DNA of 64,000 nucleotides from positions 124,001-188,000 of the forward strand of contig JAKUHH010000040.1 of the NCBI GenBank assembly GCA_022701365.1, given 5' to 3'. Shown one piece after another: positions 31,108 to 42,866 of the stretch. The translations under genes were made by a program, and so were the position numbers. The notes under the pieces are model-generated. The model searched no databases. It worked only from the letters and a program-made list of their open reading frames with translations, and was not told the origin of the DNA. Every line of letters begins with the position of its first letter. The first letter of the stretch is position 1. The stretch comes from Mycocentrospora acerina (Eukaryota; Ascomycota; Dothideomycetes; Pleosporales).

Positions 31108-34100
31108 TCATTGTGCAGAGCCATGGATTGAGCTCCCGGATGCCACTTTTTCGAGTACCTCCAGGATAGTTATATACTTCTCAGTTCGGCCCCATGCTGT
31201 AGACACTGTCGATAGTATCTTTCGCCCTTCTTTGAGAATTCTTGCAGGACCTTTTGGAGAATAAATGTCTCCTACGCCCTTGATGTTCGCTCTCATTACT
31301 GTGGATGTTCCGAAGCGGACAAAAGACTGTACCATCTCGTCGTCGTTCGGCCGATCAAGATGAATGAAGGTAGGTTCGAATTCAGAGCTGTCAGATGCGG
31401 GAGAATTTGCGACGTCGGCACAACGTGACACAAACAGGCCTTCTTGAGTGCTACCATTAGATCTTTGAGACATGTTTTGGTTTGGACCACTTGTTCTTGA
31501 AGCGTACGAGCTATATGCCCATATGGTTAATGTGGCTAGAAATACAGACATCGGCTCGTAGAACGCTCTGCAGCTATACCGCCGGATGTGCCAGAAGAGG
31601 CAGCCACTGTGTAGCACAGCGAGTCTTGCTTTGCATTGATCCCTCTGGGCCCACTCTAGGACGTTGCGTTCAGAATCTATGCTCTGTTTACGACTTGATG
31701 CATCCATTACCCTTGATGAATGGTTCTGTGCGAGTGATACGATCGAGTCAGCCAGTATTTGTATTTGATCGAAAGGAGACAATAGAACTGTTCTGGATAA
31801 GTGTAAGTGCAGTACAGTTGGATGTTCAGCACCGGATTGCATTGCTATCGTGCCGTTGGCTGCCCAATGCAGAACATCAACACAATCAAGAGCTGCATTG
31901 CGCCAGCTATTGAGTATTGATCGTCCACCAGAATCGGCATTAAATGGACTCTTAGGATCGTCATGGCCGTTATCTGCTTGCTGTACTGATGGAACCCAAT
32001 TGCCCAAGGGCTTAGTGAAACAATCTTTAAGACTGAAAATTTCCCGGAAGACTCCATGGAGCAAAACTATACGACCAAACTGGCCTAGGTCTGACATGAC
32101 CTGTTTTTCGCAGAAAAGGAACTCGAGGGCTGAAGGCAATGATTGCACCTCTAATGTACTATTAGTTTTTGTTTGGAAGAGAACAAATACAAGCCTACCT
32201 TGCATCGATACTGGATGCATGATCCAATCTCCAGATGACCTTGTCGACCACAGTTTATCATTGGGTAACGCAACAGGGATCAAGTTAGCCGGCATCAATG
32301 GCTGCTGTGAAAAGTGAAACACTGCCATGCAGTCCAGTAACTATGGACTCCTTGGTAAATAGCAGTCAATTTGAAGAGGGAGGATGTCACATACCCAAAT
32401 GGTGTAACCAATTCTACGCTTACACTCGTCAGCTAACAATTTTCTCCAAGAAATGTCTCGAGATTCGCAATCGAGATTCGATTGGGATCCCATAGAATTT
32501 CTCAGCGGTGCCAAAACCGGAAACGTTAATGAGCGCGCTATTTCAACTAGAGTCCCATGTTGGGATTTAGCAAGTCGTAATAACCTGGATGAGCCAAAGT
32601 AGAGCATGCCGATCTGATTGAGTGTCATGGCTTGAGCCAGGGCAATCTCGAGCTCATCTCCCTTCGGAAATTGAAAGTTCAGGTTGGTAAGTTCGACTGT
32701 AATAGCCCTCCGAAGAAACTCATGTAATGGCTCCACAGACTGAGAGAACTCGTCTGCCTCAGCATACTGACATCCAATCGCGCACACTGCTAGCGCAAGT
32801 AGCCAGTGATCGTTTATTTGCGTCACTTGATCATGTATTATAGGAACAATAGCATCGAAGTTGTCAAAATAAAGTCGAACGAACATGTTAAGTGTAAAGA
32901 GATCGGGAAATCTTGTACTTGCGTACGCAGGAAAGATAATGTTCTCGCTAAGACACAACGCGCCGAAGTTGCGTTCCATGTTCTCATAAGTCATGCCCGT
33001 CAGCGTTAGTATGGAACAAAAGCTTGAATCTACAGGAAACAAATCATGGTTGATAGAAATGTGGCTCGTGTCTGGGAATTCCAAGTTATTGTAATCCTTT
33101 TGGATGGCATTTCTCGCGTCGAGCACAGGTCGGATGAGGGTGGCTCCTGGTAATAGACGACTCAACCTTCGGGCTCTAACAGTGCAAGGCATTCTAGCGC
33201 CGTTAATACTCGTAGCATAAAGGCCACCGGGGGCAGCACTAGGGGAAATGGTATGCGTTGCCGAAAATGATGAATCGGAAGACACATAACTCTCCGCAAT
33301 TTCAGGAGACGCCACGTTCCAAGATGAGATCTGTTGGCCAGGAGCTGATGGACGAAGGCCACTCTGTGTAAGCGAGTCAGCTTGGAGGGTTTCTATCGAT
33401 CGAGAGTTTTCCTCGCCTCGACTATGCTGGATTGTAGTGGCCAAGGCGGTGATGTCTGGAGATGGAGATGGCAACGAAAAGAAATCCAAGGAGCTCATGC
33501 CAAAACCAACAATGTTATCATAATCAATAGCAATGGAGTTGTCGGGGGGCAGCCAGTTCATTGGGAACTCAAACGTTGGCTGCATAATTTGACTGCTATG
33601 CTGCCTTGGAACCATTGAATCCGTCATTCCGAACGTCAACATCGTCTCTTCTGTAGTATCGAAAGACGTAAAAATATCATGCATATTCGAGGGTTCAGTC
33701 TCGTTAGAGAGTTCCAAAGGCTGATTGGACACGATAGCTGATATTTCGTTATTCAATGGGTGTTGGTTTCGCGCATTTGCTCGTCCTTGAGGGTAGGCAC
33801 AATGAAGTCCTCTCGTTGAACATCGCCGACATGGATCGCTTCTAGTACATCTTTCTCTAGATCTTGCACATTCTGTGCAAGCTCGATTTCTTACTGGACG
33901 TGGACCATTGACTTGTTCAACGACGGCATGAGTAGCTTCATGTCGGCGTAAAATATCGCTGTAAGATCAAATAGTCAAATATTGTCCACAGTTGATTGCA
34001 TCAATTACAGGCACACATACCTTCTCGTAAACAGCTTGGAGCACTGTGAACAAGCGAAACGCTTGTTGGAATCGTGAATTCGCTCGTGTCTTCTCAGATG

Positions 34101-34190
34101 CTCCTGGCGCTTGAACGTGCAGTCGCATCGCATACAGCGCATTGGCTCTGGAGAGGGAACCGTTTCGTGCTCGTTTCCTTCGATATCCAT
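31108..34190 (-). CDS. Transcription factor with two C2H2 fingers, a Zn2Cys6 cluster and a fungal TF domain (972 aa, 4 exons)
   Basis: The exons are 34021-34190, 32395-33958, 32199-32340 and 31108-32150; the last intron (32151-32198, 48 nt, in frame) is inferred from its GTAGGC..TTAG ends and better protein continuity. Finger 1 is CMRCDCTFKRQEHLRRHERIH (Cys19, Cys22, His35, His39 or so). Finger 2 (FACSQCSKLFTRR, then SDILRRHEATH) is split by the first intron. A binuclear cluster follows with Cys84, 87, 94, 100, 103 and 110 (ACTECARSRERC, then DPCRRC, GLHCAYP). The middle homology region holds FPDLFTLNMFVRLYFDNFDA, then WLLALAVCAIGCQYAEADEF and the GYTIWLLDCMAVFHFSQQP core. It is a nuclear regulator. 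It lies 2 kb from, and divergent to, the GH127 gene, so control of that enzyme is a reasonable guess. Confidence 0.88.
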
Positions 34191-36262
34191 CTAGACATCC
34201 GTCCAACACTGTTTTCTTCGATAGACAGTGTAAAGTACCACTTCCGGGCGATGTCGTAAGTTTTGAGGATTGTCGGCCGGGGTAACGACGTGATGCCACT
34301 GGAACGAAGGTCCGGATCATTTCTCCATAAGCCATTCATGTGACCGTGCCCACTTAGTCAAATCAAGTGCACGCGACATTTCAAATACGATCTCGGCGAA
34401 GCATTGTGCCCTCGGGTTTGATAACGGCAACCACAAGGTGTTTGGCAACTATATTGAATAGGTACTGGATGCTGAACAAAATCAGATCCTTACCACAGGT
34501 ACAACCAACAATCTGGTCACTCTCTACAACACTTTTGCTCATGACTGCCACGATATTCTTATCATATAATCTTTGTTTTCTGGGCTTGTCGTTACTTTGA
34601 CATCCCTCTCCCCATCAAAGGCTTCATAATGTTCTACCCAAGAGCCGGCCACAACTCTAGCCTTTTGTAGCTACTATTCTTGCTCGCTTGCTTCAACAGC
34701 ATCCACTTCACAAAAAACATTACCCTTCTTTTCGAAAGAAATTCTTTTGCTTCTGAAAGCGTGGGAAATACTGATATCTGGAGAGCATCACGTCAACCTA
34801 CTGCGTGGTGACGATATAACTAAGCCGCAAGAAAACGGACATTGGCTTACCAGAAGTATGCGTTGAAACCAGAAATGAACCAGTTGCTTTCTCCTCCAAC
34901 TTATGAATTGAGTCGTGGCCATGTGTGGGGCAGGGCCAATATATGCGCTATTTGTCTCAGAAGAGAGAACTCGAAAGCCTTATCATAAATCTCTCTCGTA
35001 AGGAAATTTCCAACGCGAATTAGACCGGGAATGTGTGAAACCGACGACAAACATAACGTCAACCCCGAAGGCGTTAACCATTCTGTTGAATTCTGAAAGT
35101 CTATTGATAAGACTCGGGACATCAAAAGTCGAGAATGACAAACGTGGTGTCGACGGTAACTTGCTTTACGTCTAACATAAGCCGAGAAATATCGAATGCG
35201 GGTTTAACATAACCCACCTTCTAGCCGGTTCAGAAGGCTTTCATAAAGCCTAGTTGATATAAGAACTAGGTAGGCCTACTAAAAAAAAGCTACTGCGAAG
35301 GGAGCGAGATGAGCACCTGACTACGTTTAGTGATGTTGGGATGCGTACACGACTAAAGCCGAAATTGGCGAGAAAGCACTCGATAATGAATCTGCTGTGC
35401 GTGTTGGGTATGCTCCAAACCAAAACTTCTATCATATTGACGACCATGGAGATGCGTACTTCCCAAAGTCTGTCTTTAAAATCGACTGTGGCACCACCAA
35501 AATTATCCGAGCTGAATATGTGGTGTTGATGATGATGGTGCCTGCTTTGATTTCATCAAATTTATAGTACTAGACGATTAATTCGTCTACAAAGATGATT
35601 GATATGATACCTGGGTGTGTTAACTGAGAGAAAAACTGTGAAAGACTGACCATTTGCTCGCATCGTAATCATTGAAGCAAGTTGCTAGAACTATTTCGTA
35701 AAGCAAAAGGACTGCATGGTAGAAGTTTTTAGTAAAAATTGTTTATAGGAAGACCATAATAAGCAAGTCTCTGAGTCAAGAATTCAGAAGAAACAGAAAA
35801 CCAAAATTAGACTCTAATTTCCAGAAGCTTTAAAGAAGCAAGTAAAAATAACGTGCCACATAAAGCAAGAATTGCAGAATATATATACGGAGACCACAAT
35901 CCGGGTAAGATGGTGGACTAGAAGCAGTGATAGAGCGAGCGTGAGTAGACGTGTCAGCATGACTCGTTCACATACTCAATTTCGCCAAATTATAGTTGAG
36001 CGATGTGACGAGAATGTGATAGCCGGAGACAAACAAACAGTAGTGGCTAAACGGAGGGTTCGGAGACTCCGGTGGGCTGTTCAGATACGGCTAGCCCTGT
36101 CCGGTGGATGACTCCGGTGGATAGGGACCAAATGACGTTGAAAGTATGCTTATGACATTTAATGGCATTTTCTTAAAAGATTCAATGCTAAAAAATCTCT
36201 CGAATTTAGAGATCTTCTTCAATTTGTGCTACTCGGAGTGATTTTCTCGCTGTGTTTCTGTT
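34191..36262. other. Intergenic, divergent promoters
   Basis: Two kilobases separate the regulator's start (minus) from the GH127 start (plus). The centre (35,000-35,900) is AT-rich. CCGGTGG occurs three times within 36065-36120 (CTCCGGTGG, GTCCGGTGG, CTCCGGTGG), about 150-200 bases ahead of the GH127 start; CGG-type elements are what Zn2Cys6 factors bind. No gene is supported. Confidence 0.5.
36068..36121. promoter_or_regulatory. Triple CCGGTGG element upstream of GH127
   Basis: Three copies of TCCGGTGG lie at about 36069, 36099 and 36112 (spacings of about 30 and 13 bases). Their place upstream of a catabolic enzyme flanked by two Zn2Cys6 regulators makes them candidate binding sites. Binding is inferred, not shown. 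Confidence 0.4.
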
Positions 36263-38284
36263 ATGGCGCATCCACAATCGGCTTTTCGCAACACAACATT
36301 CACCGGCAATTCAATCTTAGCAGCAAGGCGCAATACAGTCGCAAAAATAACACTGAAAACTCAGTTGGATCAGTTCCGTACCACCGGCCGTTACAAATGC
36401 TTTGAGCTCAAGTGGCATCCAACTTACGACGATACATCAACATGGCCAGTTCCCAAACACCTCTTCTGGGACAGCGATCTTGCCAAATGGATAGAAGGCG
36501 CATGTTACTTCTTGGAAAATCATTACGACAAAGAGATTGATTCGGCTGTACAGTACATAGTCGAAACAATAAAAAATGCACAACATGAGGATGGCTATCT
36601 TAATCTCCACTACACTGTTGTTGATCCTACCAACAGATGGTCGAATCTCAGGGATATGCACGAACTATACAATTGTGGCCATTTGATTGAAGCAGCGCTT
36701 GCACATAAAAACTATTACAAGAACGACCTCTTAGTTGGCCCATTGTTGAAATATGTCCGCCTTATAGACCGCACCTTTGGCCCAGAAGACGGCAAACTCC
36801 ACGGATATCCTGGACATCCTGAGGTTGAAATGGCACTTCTTCGTCTACACACAGAAACTGGTAATGAGGAAGCATACAAGCTTGCGCGATATTTCATAGA
36901 AGAACGTGGAAATCCCACCGGACAGGATGGTAAGCATTATTACGACTGGGAAGCTGAGCAGAGGCAGGAGCGGCCCTGGATGCGGCCCGATCCATACCCT
37001 GAAGCCCGAGCCCACTGGTACAACCAAGCGCATGTTCCTATTCTGCAGCAACAAACAATTGAAGGGCACTCAGTTCGTGCGCTTTATCTACTAACCGCTG
37101 TAGCTGATCTGCTTTGTATCGAGAAACGGGAATCAATCAAGCTTGAGAAGTCCACAGAATGGCTAGCCACTCTACATCGCCTATGGAACAATATGGTTGA
37201 CAAAAAGATGTACGTTACGGGTGGCGTAGGCGCTATAAAACAGTGGGAAGGCTTTGGCATTGACTACTTTCTACCTCAATCAACAGATGAAGGGGGCTGT
37301 TATGCCGAGACCTGCGCGTCGATTGCTTGCATGTTTCTTGCCGAGCGGATGCTGATCATCGACCTCCATGGTCGTTATGGCGACATATTGGAGTTGTGTC
37401 TTTACAACAATGTCATGACAGCTATGAGTCTGGATGGCAGGGCATTCACCTACGTCAATCAACTTGGCAGCTCAGACTCTGATAAAACCGGGCGAGAAGA
37501 CTGGTTCTGGTGCGCTTGCTGTCCGCCTAATTTCAGTCGACTGTTTGGTAGTCTCGGAGGGTATCTTTGGCACTTTGGTGAGCAAGACCAAAAAGTGTTT
37601 ATCACGGTGCATCTTTATACTTCAGCAATACTTTCATTTCAAACCGATAGAGGGATTATAGAATTCGAGCAATCGTCTGACTGGCCGTGGGACAACTCCA
37701 TCACTCTAGCATTACGAAATCCAAATCAAATCCCGACTACCCTAAAATTGCGCATCCCAGCCTGGGCAAATGGCAAGTTTGATCTCACTCCACCATTACC
37801 AACAACAACCAAGTCCGAGCATGTCATGAATGGCTACCTTACACTGCCTCCAGACTACCTGGCCACAAACCCCAACTTCACCCTACAAATCCATGGCTTT
37901 GAGCCCCGTTGGATCGAACCTCACCCCTACACCAACCAGCATACATTATTTCTCGCTCGCGGCGCAATTGTCTACTGTGCGGAGGACGCGCACAACCCTT
38001 GGGAAAATGACCATTTCAAAAATATAGTTGCCAAGCCAGGAGAGAGCATCAGAGAAGAGCAAAGAACCTGGGAGCCAACAGGGGAGACATACGTAGCACT
38101 TCATACCAAGGTGTGGAGGAGATCGTTGAAGGCCTGGGAGAGAGGGAAGGAGGGCATAGACCCAACAAGGAAAGAGGGATCAGCAATATTGTATGAGGAG
38201 CGTGACATTGTGTTCGTGCCGTATTATTTTCGCGGAAATAGCGGAGGCAATGGGCATATGCGTGTTGGCATGATCAAAGGGTAG
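36263..38284 (+). CDS. GH127 beta-L-arabinofuranosidase family enzyme (673 aa)
   Basis: A single exon encodes a GH127 (former DUF1680) protein with an alpha/alpha-six barrel. Family landmarks: KCFELKWHPTYDD, FWDSDLAKWIEGACYFLENH, DGYLNLHYT, MHELYNCGHLIEAALAH, GYPGHPEVEMALLRLHTETG and EGHSVRALYLLTAVADL. The metal/nucleophile set known from the bifidobacterial enzyme HypBA1 is kept: Glu349 and Cys351 in YAETCAS, and the paired Cys419-Cys420 in WCACCPPNFSRLFGSLGGY, where the first of the pair should be the nucleophile. The C-terminal beta domains follow (LRIPAWANG, LARGAIVYCAED). There is no signal peptide, so it should act inside the cell on imported arabinosyl oligosaccharides. The length is normal. 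A Zn2Cys6 regulator starts 300 bases downstream on the same strand. Confidence 0.93.
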   Translation: MAHPQSAFRNTTFTGNSILAARRNTVAKITLKTQLDQFRTTGRYKCFELKWHPTYDDTSTWPVPKHLFWDSDLAKWIEGACYFLENHYDKEIDSAVQYIVETIKNAQHEDGYLNLHYTVVDPTNRWSNLRDMHELYNCGHLIEAALAHKNYYKNDLLVGPLLKYVRLIDRTFGPEDGKLHGYPGHPEVEMALLRLHTETGNEEAYKLARYFIEERGNPTGQDGKHYYDWEAEQRQERPWMRPDPYPEARAHWYNQAHVPILQQQTIEGHSVRALYLLTAVADLLCIEKRESIKLEKSTEWLATLHRLWNNMVDKKMYVTGGVGAIKQWEGFGIDYFLPQSTDEGGCYAETCASIACMFLAERMLIIDLHGRYGDILELCLYNNVMTAMSLDGRAFTYVNQLGSSDSDKTGREDWFWCACCPPNFSRLFGSLGGYLWHFGEQDQKVFITVHLYTSAILSFQTDRGIIEFEQSSDWPWDNSITLALRNPNQIPTTLKLRIPAWANGKFDLTPPLPTTTKSEHVMNGYLTLPPDYLATNPNFTLQIHGFEPRWIEPHPYTNQHTLFLARGAIVYCAEDAHNPWENDHFKNIVAKPGESIREEQRTWEPTGETYVALHTKVWRRSLKAWERGKEGIDPTRKEGSAILYEERDIVFVPYYFRGNSGGNGHMRVGMIKG

Positions 38285-38583
38285 CCTTCTTGGAATGAAA
38301 CTTTTCCCTGTATGTTTCTTCAGCTGCGCATGTACATGTATGCTACTCACTCACTGCTTGCCTTGCACCCACTTCTTTCGTGTCGCCCTTCCTCGTTAGT
38401 ATGCCACACTAGCCATATTCCGTTAGTACTACCCCTCCTTTTCGCACGATGCTTTCTTCACCGCGTCGCCCTTCCTCAATCCTGGGATTTCTTTGCCATA
38501 ATGCTTTCCGGACAAGTCCGAAAATTCTGGATTTAGTATAAATTCTCCTCGTTGAACAAAGTTAGTACTTCCACGTAAGGATA

Positions 38584-40327
38584 ATGGCCACATTATCAAG
38601 AGGATGCTGGACGTGTCGAATCCGGCACAAAAAGTGCGATTTGCAGAAGCCGCTGTGTCGGGAATGTAGTGATAGACGCATTTCATGCTACGGGTATGGG
38701 CTGAAGCCAGACTGGATGGACGGCGCGGCGAGAGAAAGACATGAAAGATGTCAGATCAAGAACGCTGTGAAGAAAAACTTTCGACATGTCCGAACATTAC
38801 AAAATCGCGCTAATAGAAAGGAGACTGTGGGCTTGGATAAGGGCATGACAATCGCTGACAACACAAACACGCAAGTGATAGCGGAGCCCTCTTTGATGAG
38901 CTGTCATTCCTATCCGCGCTCGCCGTCACCCCCAGAAGACGGTTTATATGAATACACTCTGGAAGATGAGGAGTTACCTCATGTTTTACGAGATACCGAT
39001 CGCAACGATGGGCCTGTACGTCAGCCCTCTATGAAGGATCGCAGAGATGCTTCTTTAGACACTAGTTTGCTTATGTACTATTTTGATACTGTCTTTCATT
39101 GGCAATATCCGTATTATTGTGCGCTTTCGCGACTGGGGAATCGAGGCTGGCTCCTGTCGCTTCTGCTTAAACAAGGTCCACTTTATTATGCTACACTAAG
39201 CCTTGCTGCACTCCATCAAAAAGCGATTAGCGGTTCCGAGAAAGAAGCTTGGTACAACGAGGCAGCAGTGGAGCGGCATTCGAGAGCCCTCCGTGAACTC
39301 TATGAGCTTCTTGGCCAACATCAGGCTGATAAGCTACTCCATAACAAGGAACTTTTGACAGAATTCTTGACGTGTGGGATGAATTTCATTAGTTTTGAGG
39401 TAAGTATTCAAGTGAGCGTGCCACATAAACATATTATGACACCTTGAGCAGGTATTTAGAGGTGGGAAGTATGATTGGCTTCCACATCTCGACGCGGCAA
39501 CATCACTTCTTTGTACATATTCTCTCGAAGATATGGTGGAACCGCAGCATTTACGAATCGAATCTTGCTCCGCCGATGGGTTCGAGCTCCTCCTCATGAA
39601 TGTTCTTTGGTTTGATCTTTTCGCGTGTGTCTCAGTTGACCGACCGCCTCGTCTCCCCTATCAACAATGGCTTAGCAATCCATGTTTGAACACAGCTAGT
39701 CTTATGGGTTGTTACAACTGGGTGTTGTCGACAATTGGCGACATAGCCTTGTTACATGCATGGAAAGATGAGAAAAAGAAGTGTGGAACTCTGAATTTGA
39801 GTGAATTGGCCATTAGAAGCGAGGCAATTGAGATTGCTACCAAGCGAGGGATCGAAACTCTAAGATGCAGGCGAACGGTACGTCAAAAGCAGTTTTAGTC
39901 TCTAGTAACTTACTAACGGGTTCATTAGGATGAATCCGATACAGTCACAAAGAACAACTGGGTTTCGCAAGTTTTTGCATCAGCAGCTCTCGTATTACTT
40001 CACACTATTGTGTATGAGCCCATCGCGACGATACCCAAAGTCCAAGAGGCCGTAATCAATGCTGTCGGGGTACTCCGCCATTGGCCCAAATCTTATCCTC
40101 TAAATGGATCAATGTGGGCTTTGTGTATTATTGGCTCCATGGCAGATTCAGCAAATCAACCATTCATGAAAGACTTGATGCAGGAATTAGTGCGCAAGTC
40201 GCGTGGATTTGGAAATAGTGCAAGCGCTTTCCGGATAATCAAAGAATCCTGGAGAGCCGGAGAAAGCGGCCATCGGGACTGGAGAACTATCATGTCTGTA
40301 GAAGGAACGCCAGTTTTGCTGATATGA
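38584..40327 (+). CDS. Zn2Cys6 transcription factor, Fungal_trans_2 type (546 aa, 3 exons)
   Basis: The exons are 38584-39399, 39452-39877 and 39929-40327. The N-terminus has the binuclear cluster RGCWTCRIRHKKCDLQKPLC, then RECSDRRISCYGYG, with six Cys at about residues 8, 11, 18, 25, 28 and 35. Basic and acidic low-complexity sequence follows, then the regulatory domain with LLMYYFDTVFHWQYPYYCAL, RGWLLSLLLKQGPLYYATLS and LAALHQKAISG, typical of the Fungal_trans_2 (PF11951) group. The C-terminal part (FASAALVLLHTIVYEP, VQEAVINAVGVLR, WALCIIGSMAD) is the usual end of such proteins. It lies 299 bases after the GH127 stop on the same strand, which suggests a local regulator of that enzyme or its neighbours. 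Confidence 0.9.
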
Positions 40328-40817
40328 GGTTGTGCATATGCCACATTGTGTTGGAAGCGGAAAGTCGAAGCGACCAGGGAAGGACGACACGACCTCCCAA
40401 TCAGGAAGGATGTAACGAGGCTTGTAGGCTAGTCAGTTCAGTTGAATCTAAAAGACCTGAAGACTTTCTCTCACTGAGTTTGTTGGGAAAGTTTGTTCGA
40501 TTTGTGCCGCATGCATGGTAAATTTTTTACGTGTAGTATCAGTTAAGGACCGCGGATAGTAAACAAATTTTGTTGTAACTCCAAATGGTCAGAATAGAAT
40601 CACTGGGCTCTTCTGCGCCCTTGCGCAATCCTTCTCCACAAAAACCAAGGATACCTTTGGCCAGAAGAAGAACTTCGGTGACTTTGAAAAATTCATCGTG
40701 AATATAAAAGATGTGGTGACATCTTAAGTAAGAATTTTGTAATCAATCTACTCTACACTAATATAATGCGATGCAATTGCTCAATCTAAAGACTCTTCAC
40801 TACGTATCAAATTTATA
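40328..40817. other. Convergent 3' flanks
   Basis: The regulator (plus) and the amidase (minus) converge on this 490-base stretch. No coding or RNA signal is seen. Confidence 0.6.
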
Positions 40818-42866
40818 TCAGTCTATCAACATCAACGTGGCAGTTGTCCTCCCGTTGGACAACATAGCAATGACGACGATGAGATGGCTATCTTTGGGTA
40901 CAGCAGTGAGAGTGGGATACTTCTCAATGATCTTCGGACGAAATAAAGTAGCGTCCCACTTCCAATCTCTACCATGCAGAGATAACTTTCCGACAGACTC
41001 TCCATTCGCAAATACCTTGACAGAAACCACCTTGAGAGCAGCATTGCTTGACTCTGCATGTCCATTAATAGAAATCTTACTGATAGTATAGTTAGAGGTC
41101 TCAGATCTCTCTACTTGAGAGGAAATAATTATCAATATAGGCTTTTCGCTAATATGTAAATGATTGCCAACAGGAAGCAGCTGAATAAAGTCGGTGGCTA
41201 GAGGTGGGGTCAAGGGAGGACTGATGCGCAGCCTTGAAGCATTTTCGAACGCGGATGCATACCGCAGAAGATCATTGTCTGCATAGCCTTTGGTTGCGAA
41301 CGTTACACCCACGGGCATGTTTTTGCCTTCAATCATACCCATTGGTAGAGTGATGCACGGTATGCCAATATGCTTAAATGCCCGTCCACCGTTTGAATAT
41401 TTGACTCCATCTTGAAGCGCGTGCAGCATAGACTCCAAATTTTCATCAGCATTAGCGTATGAAACATCGCCATTGGTGGGAAATGCAAGGATGTCGAACT
41501 TGTTCGAGTCCATCCAGTCCTCAAATTCAATTTTCCGGTTCATCTCGAGAGCTGTGACAGCTTGCTCGCAACCCGGAAAATCGTAGAGCCCGTGGGTTCG
41601 ATTCTTCACTGCATCTATCATCTCGGAGTACTGCACTTGGTTTTGCGTTTCTGTAAACTGCGACGGATCGTCCAGTGGTGCAATGAGAGGGTGGATTTTT
41701 TCCACGTCCACCGAAACCAGGCTGGGGTACTTTGGATCCCCAATAGTTTCTAGAAATTCGTCCCATGCTGTGGCTATCAAGTCGCATCGCTCAATTGCCA
41801 CCCATTCTCGATTCAATCCAGGTACATTACAGCTTTGACCCGGGAAGTCTTGGCGAGTATACTTTTCGAGAAATGGAAAGTCTGTATCAACGGTCGTGGC
41901 TCCAAGTGACTCTAGAAGTTTTCTTGTGCTTTTGAATAAGCCGACTACAGAATCAGAGCAAACGTGTGCGCCAGGACCACCGAGAAAGCATCTAGGAACA
42001 CCTATGCGTTTCCCCGCAAGTGATTGTGAAGAATATAATGCCTGATAATCGATAGGGCGTATTTCCGAAGGCTTGGGAATGGAAACAAAAGTTTGATTCC
42101 TCCAAAAATCGATGCCCTGTTTGGCTCCAATGTCATCAGATACAATGACGTTGAGAATAGCAAAAAGATCCTGGACTGATCGCGTGTGTGGAACGATGAC
42201 ATCGCAGGTTGGATATAGCGGCCATTGCCCTCGATTTGGGATGACACCTCGAGAAGGAGAGTATCCGACCAAGGCGTTGTTGGAAGCGGGAGCACGGCCT
42301 GAAGTCACTGTTTCACCAGCGAAGCCAAAGGCCGCAAAGCTTGAGGAGGTAGATGTGCCACAGCCGTTCGACGAACCGGAGGCATATGCGGTAGTGCAAT
42401 ACGCAAGATTGTATGGGCTCTCCGCTCTTCCATAGAGACCACGCTGGCACCCTCCATCAGCCATTGCTGGCATGTTCGTTTTTCCAAGTACCACGGCTCC
42501 AGCCTTGCGTAGCAGAGACACAATCGCAGCGTCTTCCTTGGCAACTAAGTCCGCGAATGCAGGAGACCCTGCTGCCACTGTCATGCCCTTGACCATGAAG
42601 CTGTCTTTAACTGTAAATGGAATGCCTTCTAGCGGGCGTGGTGGGTTGCCAGAGGCTCGGTAATCGTCCGATACTTGTGCTTCATCGAACACATGTGGGT
42701 TGATTATGCTGACTGAATTCAAATTTGGGCCTCGGCAGTCGTACTTTCCAATGCGATGAAGATATAACGAAACGAGTTCGACGCTTGTGATGGCCCGGAT
42801 ATTCAAAGCATACAAAAGTTCTTGCACACTAGCCTCCACCAGGTTTAGAGCTTTCGATACGGACAT
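40818..42866 (-). CDS. Amidase-signature enzyme, allophanate-hydrolase-like active-site loop (682 aa)
   Basis: A single exon encodes an amidase-signature hydrolase. The Ser-cisSer-Lys triad can be placed: Lys87 in GIPFTVKDSF, cis-Ser165 in ASGSSNGCG, and nucleophile Ser189 in GETVTSGRAPASNN; the 24-residue step between the serines is the normal one. The loop before the nucleophile reads TVTS instead of the common (D)TGGS; it and the following SGRAPASNNALVGYSPSRG recall the allophanate hydrolase (AtzF) branch more than the fatty-acid amide branch. IDFWRNQTFV, KRIGVPRCFLGG and ITLPMGMIEGKNMPVGVTFA mark the rest of the domain. About 110 C-terminal residues beyond the core form a separate beta-rich extension. 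No signal peptide is seen; it is likely cytosolic. The substrate is unknown. Confidence 0.9.
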   Translation of the reverse strand: MSVSKALNLVEASVQELLYALNIRAITSVELVSLYLHRIGKYDCRGPNLNSVSIINPHVFDEAQVSDDYRASGNPPRPLEGIPFTVKDSFMVKGMTVAAGSPAFADLVAKEDAAIVSLLRKAGAVVLGKTNMPAMADGGCQRGLYGRAESPYNLAYCTTAYASGSSNGCGTSTSSSFAAFGFAGETVTSGRAPASNNALVGYSPSRGVIPNRGQWPLYPTCDVIVPHTRSVQDLFAILNVIVSDDIGAKQGIDFWRNQTFVSIPKPSEIRPIDYQALYSSQSLAGKRIGVPRCFLGGPGAHVCSDSVVGLFKSTRKLLESLGATTVDTDFPFLEKYTRQDFPGQSCNVPGLNREWVAIERCDLIATAWDEFLETIGDPKYPSLVSVDVEKIHPLIAPLDDPSQFTETQNQVQYSEMIDAVKNRTHGLYDFPGCEQAVTALEMNRKIEFEDWMDSNKFDILAFPTNGDVSYANADENLESMLHALQDGVKYSNGGRAFKHIGIPCITLPMGMIEGKNMPVGVTFATKGYADNDLLRYASAFENASRLRISPPLTPPLATDFIQLLPVGNHLHISEKPILIIISSQVERSETSNYTISKISINGHAESSNAALKVVSVKVFANGESVGKLSLHGRDWKWDATLFRPKIIEKYPTLTAVPKDSHLIVVIAMLSNGRTTATLMLID

